Of a stretch of 64,000 nt of DNA, positions 1 to 8,545 are shown piece by piece. Below the pieces are notes generated by a model that saw only the letters and a program-made list of their open reading frames with translations, made no database searches and was not told where the DNA came from. The stretch is from positions 496,001 through 560,000 of the forward strand of contig NZ_CP026124.1 of the NCBI RefSeq assembly GCF_002902905.1. The letters are read 5' to 3'. The stretch comes from Achromobacter sp. AONIH1. GTDB taxonomy: Bacteria; Pseudomonadota; Gammaproteobacteria; Burkholderiales; Burkholderiaceae_B. The first letter of the stretch is position 1. Every line of letters begins with the position of its first letter. A program made the position numbers and the translations under genes.

Positions 1-1
1 C

Positions 2-448
2 TCGCGGCCCGAGCCCATCCGCGCCATCGTGCGCGACGACCATCCGCTCACCCGCCTGCGCCGGCCGCTGCTGCTGACCGATCTGGCCGACTATCCCGGC
101 GCCGCCATGCAGGAAGGCTTCGGCGTGCGCCAGCACATCCAGGCCGCCGAGATCAGCGAACAGGTGCGGCTGCGCAATGTGCTGACCACCTCGTCCTTCA
201 AGGCGCTGTGGCAGTTCGCCGCCACCGGCATCGGCTACGCGCTGACTCCGCCCATCGCCGTCACCGCCGACCTGCGCGCGCAGCGCCTGGCCAGCCTGCC
301 GCTGTCCAATCCGATCCTGAACCAGGGCAGCCTGCAGGTGCTGAGCCGGGCCGGCCGCCATGTGTCCCCGGCCGCGCGGGAGCTGCTGGACCATATCGTG
401 CGCGGCATTGCCCTGCCGGACGGCGCGACATCTGCTACGCCCGATTGA
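2..448 (+). CDS. LysR-family regulator, C-terminal part (5' end outside window)
   Basis: The frame is open from the first bases of the window and ends at TGA 446-448, giving about 148 residues. The sequence (DDHPLTRL, then a stretch ending SFKALWQFAATGIGYALTPP) looks like the second half of a LysR effector-binding domain; the phrase around GIGYALTPP matches the usual 'G.GIA.LP' turn of these domains. The winged-helix DNA-binding half lies left of position 1, so target and effector cannot be guessed. The GTG at 29 is internal and is not a start. No partner gene is visible upstream. Confidence 0.75.
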   Translation, partial: SRPEPIRAIVRDDHPLTRLRRPLLLTDLADYPGAAMQEGFGVRQHIQAAEISEQVRLRNVLTTSSFKALWQFAATGIGYALTPPIAVTADLRAQRLASLPLSNPILNQGSLQVLSRAGRHVSPAARELLDHIVRGIALPDGATSATPD

Positions 449-521
449 GCCGCAGCTGCGCCTGCCACGCGGCGCCACGCCGGCCTACATTGCCTGGACG
501 ACATCACGACAGGAGCAGGGC

Positions 522-713
522 ATGCGGGCTTTCTTGCGCACGGTCAAGACCGTGTTGTGGGGGTTTCTCGGAATACGCCGCCGGCGCGATTACGATGCCG
601 ACATCGCGGGCAACAAGCCCGGCCACGTCATCGCGACGGGGCTGTTGATGGCGGCCGTGCTGGTGACGCTGCTGGTGGCGGCCGCCCGCTGGGCGGTGCG
701 CGCGGCGCTGTGA
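522..713 (+). CDS. DUF2970 small membrane protein
   Basis: This is a 63-residue protein. The N-terminal motif VLWGFLGIRRRRDY is followed by one hydrophobic helix (about residues 39-60, GLLMAAVLVTLLVAAARW). This pattern, a 'VLWxFxGIRxxxD' stretch then a single transmembrane segment, is characteristic of the DUF2970 family of betaproteobacteria. No biochemical role is established for it. The start is the ATG preceded by AGGAGCAGGG, a good ribosome-binding site; a longer upstream reading of the same frame overlaps the LysR gene and is unlikely. It stands alone between the LysR end and the sulfite reductase gene. Confidence 0.75.
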   Translation: MRAFLRTVKTVLWGFLGIRRRRDYDADIAGNKPGHVIATGLLMAAVLVTLLVAAARWAVRAAL

Positions 714-957
714 AATCCGGCGGTCAGCCGGTACGTGACCCCGCGCTGCAAGCCCAGGCTGGAACCGGCGCCTGCCGCCACTGCGGCCGTGCCGGCGCGC
801 GCCCGGTCATATGCTTATCGCCCGCATGACCTTATTACCAGAATGACTTAGACGCTCATCGTGGCTGCCTGCTACGGTTATGAATCCTCCCGTGGACGCG
901 CCGCGCCCGGCGCTCCGGCAGGACACCAAGAACCGAAAGACTTCAAGGGCAGTAGAC

Positions 958-2694
958 ATGTACGTGTATGACCCGGTCGACCAGCAGCTCGTCGAGCAGC
1001 GCGTGGCGCAGTTTTCGGACCAGACGCGCCGCTTCCTGGACGGCCAGCTCACCGAAGACGAATTCCGCGTGCTGCGCCTGCAGAACGGCCTGTACATCCA
1101 GCGCCACGCGCCCATGCTGCGCGTGGCCATCCCCTACGGCATCCTGGCCTCGCGCCAGCTGCGCACGCTGGCGCACATCGCCCGCAAGTGGGATCGCGGC
1201 TACGGCCATTTCAGCACCCGCCAGAACATCCAGTTCAACTGGCCCAAGCTCGAGGACGTGCCCGAGATCCTGGCCGAGCTGGCCACGGTGCAGATGCACG
1301 CCATCCAGACCAGCGGCAACTGCATCCGCAACACCACCACCGACCACTTCGCCGGCATCGCGCCCGATGAGCTGGTGAACCCGCTGGTGTGGTGCGAGAT
1401 CATCCGCCAGTGGTCCACGCTGCATCCGGAATTCGCCTTCCTGCCGCGCAAGTTCAAGATCGCCGTGAGCGGCGCCGTGCAGGACCGCGCCGCCGTCGGC
1501 GTGCACGACATCGGCCTGCAGGCGGTCGAGCGCGACGGCAAGCTGGGCTTTCGCGTCTGGATCGGCGGCGGCATGGGCCGCACGCCCATCGTCGGCAAGC
1601 TGATCAACCCCTTCGTCGAATGGCAGGACCTGCTGACCTACCTGCAGGCCGCGCTGCGCGTCTACAACCTGCATGGCCGCCGTGACAACAAATACAAGGC
1701 GCGCATCAAGATCCTGGTCAAGGACCTGACGCCCGAGGTGTACGCGCAACAGGTCGACGAGGAATGGCAGACCATCAAGGGCGGCCCGGACACCATCAGC
1801 CAGGCCTTCGTCGACCAGATCGCCGGCCGCTTCGTCTGGCCGCAATATGATCCGGCGGCCAGGGACGAGCCCGATCATTCGGCCGAGCTGGCCGCCGCCG
1901 ACAAGCGTTACGCGCGCTGGCTGCGCACCAACGTGCACGCGCACAAGGTGCCCGGCTACGCCGCCGTCACCGTCTCGCTCAAGGCCACCGGCGTGCCGCC
2001 CGGCGACATCACCGCCGACCAGATGGACGCGGTCGCCGCGCTGGCCGACGAGCATGGCTTCGGCGAACTGCGCGTCTCGCACGAGCAGAACCTGATCCTG
2101 GCCGACGTGCGCCGCGCGCGCCTGCACGAACTCTGGCAGCAGCTGGAAGCGCTGAACCTGGCCACCCCCAACGTGGGTCTGCTCACCAACATCATCGCCT
2201 GTCCCGGCGGGGACTTCTGCGCGCTGGCCAATGCCGTCTCCATCCCGGTGGCCGAAGCCATCCAGCGCCAGTTCGACGACCTGGACTACCTGTTCGAGAT
2301 CGGCGAGCTGGACCTGAACATCTCGGGCTGCATCAACTCCTGCGGCCATCACCACGTCGGCCACATCGGCATCCTGGGCGTGGATAAGGCCGGCGAGGAG
2401 TGGTATCAGGTCACGATCGGCGGACGCCAGAACGGCGCGGCCAAGCCGCTGCCCGACATCGAATCCACGCGCGGCGGCGGCGCGGCGGTGGGCCGGATCA
2501 TCGGCCCCTCGTTCGCGCGCGACCAGGTGCCCGGCGTGGTCGACCGGCTGATCCAGACCTACCTCGGCCTGCGTGACAGCGAAGCCGAACGCTTCATCGA
2601 CGTGGTCGACCGCGTCGGCATCGATCCCTTCAAGCAGGACGTGTACGCCGATCCCGCTTTCGCCAAGCCCGCGCAGGAGCCCGCCCATGTCTGA
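958..2694 (+). CDS. cysI: Nitrite/sulfite reductase hemoprotein subunit
   Basis: The 578-residue protein is a siroheme/[4Fe-4S] reductase that takes sulfite to sulfide with six electrons in cysteine biosynthesis. It has the two-fold repeated ferredoxin-like and siroheme domains of the family. The cluster ligands are visible as CPGGDFC (C415, C421) and GCINSCG (C458, C462). The motif HFSTRQNIQFNW (near residue 85) and the early GNCIRNTTTDH are typical substrate/siroheme residues. The ATG at 958 was chosen over one 78 bases upstream because it has AAGGG at a good distance. It overlaps the following DUF934 gene by 8 bases, so the two are cotranscribed. Neither a flavoprotein electron donor (cysJ) nor cysH lies beside it here. 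Assignment to sulfite rather than nitrite rests on the DUF934 neighbour. Confidence 0.92.
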   Translation: MYVYDPVDQQLVEQRVAQFSDQTRRFLDGQLTEDEFRVLRLQNGLYIQRHAPMLRVAIPYGILASRQLRTLAHIARKWDRGYGHFSTRQNIQFNWPKLEDVPEILAELATVQMHAIQTSGNCIRNTTTDHFAGIAPDELVNPLVWCEIIRQWSTLHPEFAFLPRKFKIAVSGAVQDRAAVGVHDIGLQAVERDGKLGFRVWIGGGMGRTPIVGKLINPFVEWQDLLTYLQAALRVYNLHGRRDNKYKARIKILVKDLTPEVYAQQVDEEWQTIKGGPDTISQAFVDQIAGRFVWPQYDPAARDEPDHSAELAAADKRYARWLRTNVHAHKVPGYAAVTVSLKATGVPPGDITADQMDAVAALADEHGFGELRVSHEQNLILADVRRARLHELWQQLEALNLATPNVGLLTNIIACPGGDFCALANAVSIPVAEAIQRQFDDLDYLFEIGELDLNISGCINSCGHHHVGHIGILGVDKAGEEWYQVTIGGRQNGAAKPLPDIESTRGGGAAVGRIIGPSFARDQVPGVVDRLIQTYLGLRDSEAERFIDVVDRVGIDPFKQDVYADPAFAKPAQEPAHV

Positions 2695-3226
2695 GGTCTT
2701 TGCCCACGACGCCCCAGGCCCGCACCTGATCCGGGGCGGCCGGCTGGAAACCGACACGGCGCGCCTGTTCGCGCCCGATCCCGAAGTCGCCGCCGAAGGT
2801 CAGGTGCCGCGCGACGAGCCCGACTGGATCGTGCCGCTGTCCACCTGGAAGACCTCGCGCGCCACGCTGCGCCGTCACCATCATCCGGTGGCCGTGCTGC
2901 TGGAACCCGACGCCGACCTGCGCGAGCTGGCCGACGCCGACGGCACGCTGGATCCGTCCGGCATCGCCTTCATCGCGGTGGACTTTCCCATCTATACCGA
3001 CGGCCGTGGCTATTCGCTGGCGCAGCTGCTGCGCACGCGCTATCAATGGCAGGGCGAACTGCGCGCGGTCGGCGACGTGATGATCGACACCATCCACTAT
3101 CAGGCGCGTGTGGGTTTCGACAGCTTCCTGGTCAAGCCCGGCCACGATCCGCACAAGGCGCTGGCCGCGTTCAATACCTTCACGGTGCATTACCAGAAGA
3201 CGTATCCGGCGCCGACTGCGGCATAA
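2687..3226 (+). CDS. DUF934 domain protein (sulfite reductase accessory)
   Basis: The 179-residue protein has the DUF934 signature: VDFPIYTDGRGYSLAQLLR near residues 98-116, then RAVGDVMID and DSFLVKPG. Genes of this family almost always follow a hemoprotein sulfite reductase and usually precede cysH; they are thought to help sulfite reduction, but the exact role is not established. The ATG lies inside the end of cysI (8-base overlap), indicating translational coupling. The unusual point is what is missing: the next gene is mtnD on the opposite strand, so cysH is not in its usual place. Confidence 0.88.
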   Translation: MSEVFAHDAPGPHLIRGGRLETDTARLFAPDPEVAAEGQVPRDEPDWIVPLSTWKTSRATLRRHHHPVAVLLEPDADLRELADADGTLDPSGIAFIAVDFPIYTDGRGYSLAQLLRTRYQWQGELRAVGDVMIDTIHYQARVGFDSFLVKPGHDPHKALAAFNTFTVHYQKTYPAPTAA

Positions 3227-3282
3227 GCCACAGGATCCTCCGCCGGGCCTGGACAATGCCAAGCCTGGCGGAAGCGCCGATC

Positions 3283-3822
3283 TCAGGCCAGCGTCGGAAA
3301 CCGCGTCGCGATATCGTCGCCGGTGAACCGCGCCACCCAGCCCGCCGGATCGTTGAACAGGCGGATACAGGTGAAGGCCGGGCTCGAACCCATGTCGAAC
3401 CAATGCCGGATGCCGGCCGGCACCGAAATCAGATCGTCCTGCTCGCACAGCGCCGCGTACACGCGGCCTTCGGCGTGCAGCACGAACAGGCCGCTGCCGG
3501 CGACGAAGAAACGCACCTCGTCGTCGGCATGCGTATGCTCGGCCAGGAACTTGGCGCGCAGCGCCGCGCGCTCGGGATGGGACGGGTCCAGGCTGACCAC
3601 GTCCACGCTGCGATAGCCGCGCTCGGCGATCAGCCGGTCGATCTGTTCCCGATAGGCCGCCAGCACATCCTCCGGCGCCGCGCCTGGCGCCAGCGGCGCC
3701 TGCGCGCGCCAGCGCTCGAAGCGCACGCCGATGGCGGCCAGCTCGCGGCCGATCTCGCCGGCGTCGCGCAATGTGCGCCCTTGATCAGGCGCGTCCTCGG
3801 AATAGATGGTCAGCGAGGACAT
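3283..3822 (-). CDS. mtnD: Acireductone dioxygenase
   Basis: The enzyme cleaves acireductone in the methionine salvage pathway, giving the 2-oxo precursor of methionine plus formate with Fe(II). The 179-residue length fits the family. The cupin metal ligands are present in EHTHADDEVRFF (H96, H98, E102) and GIRHWFDMG (H140), with GSGLFVLH between them. The start ATG is 7 bases after the metQ stop, so the two genes form an operon running leftward. No clear purine-rich ribosome-binding site precedes it, which suggests translational coupling to metQ. Other salvage genes (mtnA, mtnB, mtnC) are not in the window. Confidence 0.93.
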   Translation of the reverse strand: MSSLTIYSEDAPDQGRTLRDAGEIGRELAAIGVRFERWRAQAPLAPGAAPEDVLAAYREQIDRLIAERGYRSVDVVSLDPSHPERAALRAKFLAEHTHADDEVRFFVAGSGLFVLHAEGRVYAALCEQDDLISVPAGIRHWFDMGSSPAFTCIRLFNDPAGWVARFTGDDIATRFPTLA

Positions 3823-3829
3823 GAACGGC

Positions 3830-4636
3830 TTACCAGGAGGTGGCGTAGGCGCCGGGGAACTGCCTGGCGACGAAGGCCTTGACCTCATCGGACTGGTAGG
3901 CCTTGATGAAGCGGGCGATGCGCGGATCGCTCTTGTTGTCCTCGCGCGCGGCGATGACCACGGGCGCGAAGGGCGCGTCCTTGCTTTCCAGCGCCAGCGC
4001 ATCCTTGGCGGGCGACAGGCCGGCCGGGATGGCGTAGGCCGAGTTCACGGCGGCGGCGTCCACGTCCTTGAGCGAGTGCGGCAGCTGCGCGGCCTCGATC
4101 TCGATGAACTTCAGGTTCTTGGGATTCTCGGCGATATCGAAAAGCGAGGCGGTCACGGTCACGCCCGGCTTGAGCGTGATCAGCCTGGCGGCCTGCAGCA
4201 CCAGCAGGGCGCGCGCGCCATTGGTCGGATCGTTGGGAATGGCGACCTTGGCGCCCGGCGGCAAGTCGTCCAGCTTGGACACGCGCTTGGAATAGATGCC
4301 CATCTGCTGCACCACAGCGGTGGCGACCGGCACCAGGTGATAGCCGCGCGCCTTGTTCTGCGCGTCCAGGAAGGGCTTGTGCTGGTAGATGTTCAGGTCC
4401 AGCTCCTTGGCATCCAGCGCCGCGTTGGGCTGGATGAAGTCGCTGAATTCCACCAGCTTGACCTTCAGGCCGTCCCTGGCCGCGACCTCGCGCACCACCT
4501 CGCCGATCTGCGCGTGCGGACCGACGGTGACGCCGACCTTGAGTTCGGCGTCCTGGGCCGAGGCCGGCGTTGCGACGGTGCCGGCGGCGAAGCCGAGCAG
4601 GACGGACAGTAGGGCCAGGGAGCGGCGCAGGCGCAT
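3830..4636 (-). CDS. metQ: MetQ/NlpA-family methionine-binding protein
   Basis: The 268-residue protein is a periplasmic binding component for D/L-methionine ABC transport. Residues 1-27 are a signal peptide (MRLRR, hydrophobic core, ATPASA cleavage before QDA). Family motifs follow: KVGVTVGPHAQI, DFIQPNAALDAKELDLNIYQH (in two adjoining parts) and AIPNDPTNGARALLVLQ. It lacks the lipobox cysteine most MetQ proteins carry, so it is probably soluble in the periplasm rather than lipid-anchored. MetN and MetI are not adjacent, so it must use a transporter encoded elsewhere. The coupling to mtnD ties it to methionine supply. No SAM-riboswitch-like structure was recognised in the 115-base leader. 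Confidence 0.9.
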   Translation of the reverse strand: MRLRRSLALLSVLLGFAAGTVATPASAQDAELKVGVTVGPHAQIGEVVREVAARDGLKVKLVEFSDFIQPNAALDAKELDLNIYQHKPFLDAQNKARGYHLVPVATAVVQQMGIYSKRVSKLDDLPPGAKVAIPNDPTNGARALLVLQAARLITLKPGVTVTASLFDIAENPKNLKFIEIEAAQLPHSLKDVDAAAVNSAYAIPAGLSPAKDALALESKDAPFAPVVIAAREDNKSDPRIARFIKAYQSDEVKAFVARQFPGAYATSW

Positions 4637-4716
4637 GGGAGTTCTCGCGAGACGGGAGTCGAAGGAAGCCTGGGATTCTAGATAGCGTCCCTCAAAACCG
4701 GAAGCGATGAATTTTC

Positions 4717-4740
4717 ATATTCATATGCCCATTCGAATAT
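4717..4740. promoter_or_regulatory. Inverted repeat in the metQ / 4831 divergent promoter region
   Basis: ATATTC (4717-4722) and GAATAT (4735-4740) form an inverted repeat with a 12-base spacer. It lies in a short AT-rich island between the divergent metQ and DUF6817-like genes, about 80 bases from the metQ start. The setting suits a regulator-binding site or promoter for the methionine genes. The arms are only 6 bases, so chance cannot be excluded. Confidence 0.35.
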
Positions 4741-4830
4741 AAGAACGCGGCCATGACAAGCGCGCCGCGCCGCGACACAATAGCGGCTGCCTTCATCGAC
4801 CCGGCGCGCACTCGCCGCGCCCGCATGCCC

Positions 4831-5904
4831 ATGTCCACCGCTACCGAACTCCATCCCCTGGCGCGCGCCCTGCTGGCCGACCACTATGCCGCCGTCGACG
4901 CCGACCTGCCCGCTTTGCTAGACCTGCTGTTCGCCCGCAGCGCCGGCGAAGACTGGCACAAGGCCGGCACCTTCAAACACCATCTGTTGGGCGTCTACCG
5001 CACGCTGGCGCTGTGGAACCAGCCGCGCGAAGTGCGGCTGCTGGGCCTGTTCCACAGCGTGTACGGCAATGAGTACGTGGACCTCACCCTGTTCGACCGT
5101 GAACGCGAGCGCAACACGCTGCGCGCGGCGCTGGGCGAGGAAGCCGAGGAATGGGTCAGTCTGTTCTGCGCAATGCCGCGCACGAAATTCGTGCAGGCCG
5201 TGCTGCAGGGCCAGGGCGCCGGTCCCGAGGGACTGGCGCTGGAAGGCGCCGACGGCCAGATCCACACGCTGACGCCGCGCCAGGTGGCCGCCTTCATCGT
5301 GGTATCGGCCGCCGACATCGGCGAGCAATGGCACAGCTGGCAGGACGAGATCTTCGCCGGCTATCCGCAGCAGCAGCGCCGCGACCTGAAGACGCATTGG
5401 GCCGCCTCGCTCTGGCCCGGTCCGCTCAAGCCGCCGTCGAACATCCTGTCCATGCTGTCGCACCTGCTGGCGCCGCTGTCGCGGCTGGCGGACGGCACCG
5501 GCATCCCGGTGCCGCCGGCCTTCGACCATTGCCGCGCCACGCTGACGCCGCGCGACGAGGCCGCGGCCAGCGCGCTGTACTGGCAGGTGGTGACCCGCAT
5601 GCAGCCGCTGACCGAGATGGACAGCGCCCGCCACATGCTGGAAGCGGCCGTCGAGCACAATCCCTGGGTCGGCGAGCCGCGCCTGATGCTGGCGCAGCTG
5701 GCGCTGACGGCGGGCGATTTCGAGGCGGCCGAACGCCACGCCGCGGCCGGACTGGCGGCGCTGCAGGCCTGGGGCACGGCCTGGGACAAGCGCATCGAAT
5801 GGGCCGGCTGGATGGCCTGGGCCCGCATCGAACTGCAGAACGCACGCGCGCGCCGCTGGCCGGAGAACCTGGCCGCGCTCAACGGGCTGGGACTGGTGGA
5901 ATGA
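4831..5904 (+). CDS. DUF6817-like protein with C-terminal TPR-like helices
   Basis: The 357-residue protein begins MSTATELHPLARALL. An N-terminal half (about residues 35-160) has FKHHLLGVYRTLALWNQP, LGLFHSVYGNEY and ERNTLRAALGEEAEEWV, resembling DUF6817 (an HD-like helical fold; His and Asn/Glu are conserved in LFHSVYGNE). The C-terminal part (about residues 260-345) has repeated amphipathic helices like a tetratricopeptide unit: NPWVGEPRLMLAQLALTAGD, then FEAAERHAAAGLAAL. No catalytic role can be assigned. In-frame ATGs exist at 4753 and 4825; 4831 was chosen because sequence before it is low-complexity Arg/Ala and overlaps the promoter region. It runs away from metQ. Confidence 0.7.
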   Translation: MSTATELHPLARALLADHYAAVDADLPALLDLLFARSAGEDWHKAGTFKHHLLGVYRTLALWNQPREVRLLGLFHSVYGNEYVDLTLFDRERERNTLRAALGEEAEEWVSLFCAMPRTKFVQAVLQGQGAGPEGLALEGADGQIHTLTPRQVAAFIVVSAADIGEQWHSWQDEIFAGYPQQQRRDLKTHWAASLWPGPLKPPSNILSMLSHLLAPLSRLADGTGIPVPPAFDHCRATLTPRDEAAASALYWQVVTRMQPLTEMDSARHMLEAAVEHNPWVGEPRLMLAQLALTAGDFEAAERHAAAGLAALQAWGTAWDKRIEWAGWMAWARIELQNARARRWPENLAALNGLGLVE

Positions 5905-5906
5905 CC

Positions 5907-6497
5907 CTACATGCCCGCCCAATGCGGGCCGGGCACGTTGATATCGAACATTTCCAGCACGCGGGCCACGGTGTGGTCCACCATTTCCTCGATGCTGGCC
6001 GGCCGGTGATAGAACGCCGGCAAGGGCGGGAACACGATGCCGCCCATCTCGGTGACGGCGGTCATGTTGCGCAGGTGCGCCAGGTTGAACGGCGTCTCGC
6101 GCACCATCATCACCAGGCGCCGACGCTCCTTGAGCGTGACGTCGGCGGCGCGCGTGATGAGATTGTCGGACAGGCCGTGGGCCACGGCCGCCAGCGTGCG
6201 CATCGAGCAGGGCACGATCACCATGCCGGCGGTCTGGAACGCGCCGCTGGCCAGCGTGGCGCCCACGTCGCGGATGCTGTGTACATGGTCTGCCAGCGCA
6301 TAGACGTCGTGGCGGCCCACGTCCAGCTCATGCTTGATGTTGAGCACGCCGGACGCCGAGATCACCAGGTGCGACTCGACATCCTCCACGCCGCGCAGCG
6401 CCTGCAGCATGCGCACCGCGTACAGGGCGCCCGTGGCGCCCGTGATGCCGACGACGAGACGACGCACGGGATCAGGCCGTGGCGCCGGATTGCTCAA
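5907..6497 (-). CDS. ubiX: Flavin prenyltransferase UbiX
   Basis: UbiX attaches a dimethylallyl group to FMN to make prenylated FMN, the cofactor of UbiD-type decarboxylases in ubiquinone synthesis. The 196-residue protein shows the flavin-binding [11 protein letters not shown] near residue 18, [20 protein letters not shown] (the S/C-S-M catalytic region) and [14 protein letters not shown], all diagnostic. Its start overlaps the end of grxD by 26 bases on the same strand, so it is the last gene of this run. Its stop is 2 bases from the stop of the convergent gene at 4831-5904. Confidence 0.94.
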   Translation of the reverse strand: MSNPAPRPDPVRRLVVGITGATGALYAVRMLQALRGVEDVESHLVISASGVLNIKHELDVGRHDVYALADHVHSIRDVGATLASGAFQTAGMVIVPCSMRTLAAVAHGLSDNLITRAADVTLKERRRLVMMVRETPFNLAHLRNMTAVTEMGGIVFPPLPAFYHRPASIEEMVDHTVARVLEMFDINVPGPHWAGM

Positions 6498-6798
6498 GCA
6501 GGGTCTTGAGCTCGCCGGACTCGTTCATCTCGGCCATGATGTCCGAGCCGCCGACGAATTCGCCGGACACGTACAGCTGCGGGATGGTCGGCCAGTTCGA
6601 GTATTCCTTGATGCCCTGGCGGACTTCGTCGTCCTCCAGCACGTTGACCGTCACCAGCTTCTTGACGCCACAGCCCTTGAGGATCTGGATGGCCTTGCCA
6701 GAGAAGCCGCACTGGGGAAACTGGGCGGTGCCCTTCATGAACAGCACGACGGGATGCTGGGTAACGGTTTCGCGGATGAATTCTTGGACGTCGCTCAT
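6472..6798 (-). CDS. grxD: Monothiol glutaredoxin, Grx4 family
   Basis: The 108-residue protein is a CGFS-type glutaredoxin (CGFS at residues 30-33, in [10 protein letters not shown]). These proteins bind a glutathione-ligated [2Fe-2S] cluster and deliver it to other proteins. [19 protein letters not shown] is the typical cis-proline and glutathione-binding stretch. In relatives it sits directly behind prmC in the hemA-prfA-prmC run; here a TetR gene on the opposite strand lies between. It overlaps ubiX downstream. Confidence 0.95.
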   Translation of the reverse strand: MSDVQEFIRETVTQHPVVLFMKGTAQFPQCGFSGKAIQILKGCGVKKLVTVNVLEDDEVRQGIKEYSNWPTIPQLYVSGEFVGGSDIMAEMNESGELKTLLEQSGATA

Positions 6799-7066
6799 GG
6801 TGATCTCGCAGACAGGCGCCGCGCGGGCGCCGACAAGGGAATTGCACAATTATAGGTACTGTCGGGAAAACCGGCCGGAACCCCCTGCGCTCCGTCGGGG
6901 CTTAGGCGGGCGCCGGCCCATCCCCGCACCGCCGGCCGGGCCGGCGCCCAGTCTCGGATCGGTCCGTTCCCGCCAGTCCGGCCCCTCAAGTCGCCTAAAC
7001 TTGGCGCTCGATCAGGGGAGATCCCATCCCGCCCCCTGATGCCGCGAAGCAAGATGAGGCCGCCAG

Positions 7067-7708
7067 ATGCGATACCAGACGACCCGGCCGGAACCCCGGC
7101 CCACCAAGTCCCCCCGGACCAAGCCGGCCGAAGTCCGCCTGGACGAGCTGATGGCCGCCGCCGAGAAGCTGTTCCTGGCCAAGGGCGTGGAAGCCACGAC
7201 AATCAGCGAGATCGTCGAGGAGGCGCAGGTCGCCAAGGGCACGTTCTACCACTACTTCGCGTCCAAGAACGAGATGCTGACAGCCCTGGGCAACCGCTAC
7301 ACCGCCCGGTTCCTGGAGCGCTTGCGGAACGCCGTGGACGGCTGCCCCGCCGGCGACTGGCGGGCGCGGCTGCAAACCTGGATCCGCGTCAACGTCGAAG
7401 CCTACGTCGAGACCTTTCGCACGCACGACATCGTCTACGCCAACCATCACCACCACGATCGTTCCAACCAGGACAAGAACGCGATTCTTGAGCAGTTGCA
7501 GGACATCATCGAGCGCGGCATGGCCGCCGGCGCCTGGACGACCGACCAGCCCAGGATCGTGGCCCTGCTGATCTACGCCGGCGTGCATGGCGCCACCGAC
7601 GACCTCATCGCGGCTCAGCCCGCCGACTGCGCGGCCTTCGCGCGGGCGGTCGCCGACAGCTGCATGCGCATGCTCGACGCGCCCAGGCCGCGCGGCCAGA
7701 CCCGCTAG
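7067..7708 (+). CDS. TetR/AcrR-family transcriptional regulator
   Basis: The 213-residue protein has an N-terminal TetR helix-turn-helix at residues 45-67 (TISEIVEEAQVAKGTFYHYF), preceded by helix 1 LDELMAAAEKLFLAKG. The ligand-binding half contains an unusual run of four histidines (residues 127-130, YANHHHHDRSN), which could bind a metal, though this is only an inference. It is alone on the plus strand, inserted between grxD and prmC. Its stop overlaps the prmC stop (7705-7708), so it has no obvious target beside it other than the divergent grxD-ubiX pair. Confidence 0.88.
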   Translation: MRYQTTRPEPRPTKSPRTKPAEVRLDELMAAAEKLFLAKGVEATTISEIVEEAQVAKGTFYHYFASKNEMLTALGNRYTARFLERLRNAVDGCPAGDWRARLQTWIRVNVEAYVETFRTHDIVYANHHHHDRSNQDKNAILEQLQDIIERGMAAGAWTTDQPRIVALLIYAGVHGATDDLIAAQPADCAAFARAVADSCMRMLDAPRPRGQTR

Positions 7709-8529
7709 CGCCGGCCCGGCCAGCGGCCGCCGGAAATGCGCTCGATGCCGGCCAGGTCGCGGCGGCTTGCCACGTCCTCGAAGCCGGCCGCCTGGAGCAG
7801 GCCGCGCACCGCCTCGGCCTGGTCCCAGCCGTGCTCCATCCACAACGCGCCGCCCGGCTTGAGCCGCGCGCCGGCGCCCTGCGCGATGCGGGCCAGGTCG
7901 CCCAGTCCGTCGGCGCCGTCGGTCAGCGCGCCGCGCGGCTCGAAGCGCACGTCGCCCTGTCGCAGGTGCGGATCGTCGCTGGCCACGTAGGGCGGGTTGG
8001 AGACGATCAGCTCGAAGCCCTCGCCGGCCGGCACGGCGTCGAACCAGCTGCCTTCGACAAAGCGCACCGAGGCCGCCAGTTCCCAGGCGTTGCCGGCGGC
8101 CACGGCCAGCGCGGCCGGACTCAGGTCGCTGGCCATCACGCGCGCGTCGCGCCGGGCCAGCGCGATCGAGATCGCGATCGCGCCGCTGCCGGTGCCCAGG
8201 TCCAGCACCGCCGGCGCGGACTGGCCTTCCAGGCATTGCAGCGCGGTTTCGACCAGCACCTCGGTATCCGGACGCGGAATCAGCACGTCGGGCGTGACGC
8301 GGAAAAGATGGCCCATGAATTCGCGGCGGCCGACCAGATAGGCCATCGGCTCGCCCGCCAGCCGGCGCCGGGCCAGGTCCTCATAAGCCTGCTGCGCGGC
8401 GGCCGGCAGCGGATCGGTGTCATGCGCCAGCAGCCAGGCGCGCGGCTTCTGCAACACGTGCTCCAACAGCATGCGCACTTCCAGGCGCGGCAGCCGGGCA
8501 TCGGCGAGCAAGGTCTTGACCTGGGTCAT
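7705..8529 (-). CDS. prmC: Release factor glutamine methyltransferase
   Basis: PrmC methylates the GGQ glutamine of release factors RF1 and RF2 using S-adenosylmethionine. The 274-residue protein has the N-terminal helical recognition domain, the SAM-binding loop VLDLGTGSGAIAI (about residues 108-120) and the catalytic NPPY (residues 178-181). IPRPDTEVLVE at 84-94 is also typical. Its substrate gene, prfA, lies immediately upstream (16-base gap), the usual arrangement. Confidence 0.96.
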   Translation of the reverse strand: MTQVKTLLADARLPRLEVRMLLEHVLQKPRAWLLAHDTDPLPAAAQQAYEDLARRRLAGEPMAYLVGRREFMGHLFRVTPDVLIPRPDTEVLVETALQCLEGQSAPAVLDLGTGSGAIAISIALARRDARVMASDLSPAALAVAAGNAWELAASVRFVEGSWFDAVPAGEGFELIVSNPPYVASDDPHLRQGDVRFEPRGALTDGADGLGDLARIAQGAGARLKPGGALWMEHGWDQAEAVRGLLQAAGFEDVASRRDLAGIERISGGRWPGRR

Positions 8530-8545
8530 CGCGCGCCTCCGTGGC

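Noticed and set aside
943..2757. 604-codon open frame on the minus strand opposite sulfite reductase
   Set aside because: It mirrors cysI almost exactly, has repetitive Gly/Val/Asp/Ala content and no recognisable motif; long antisense frames are expected in DNA this GC-rich.
4637..4752. SAM riboswitch upstream of metQ
   Set aside because: The leader is short and shows no nested stems or known SAM-box core; only a small inverted repeat is present.
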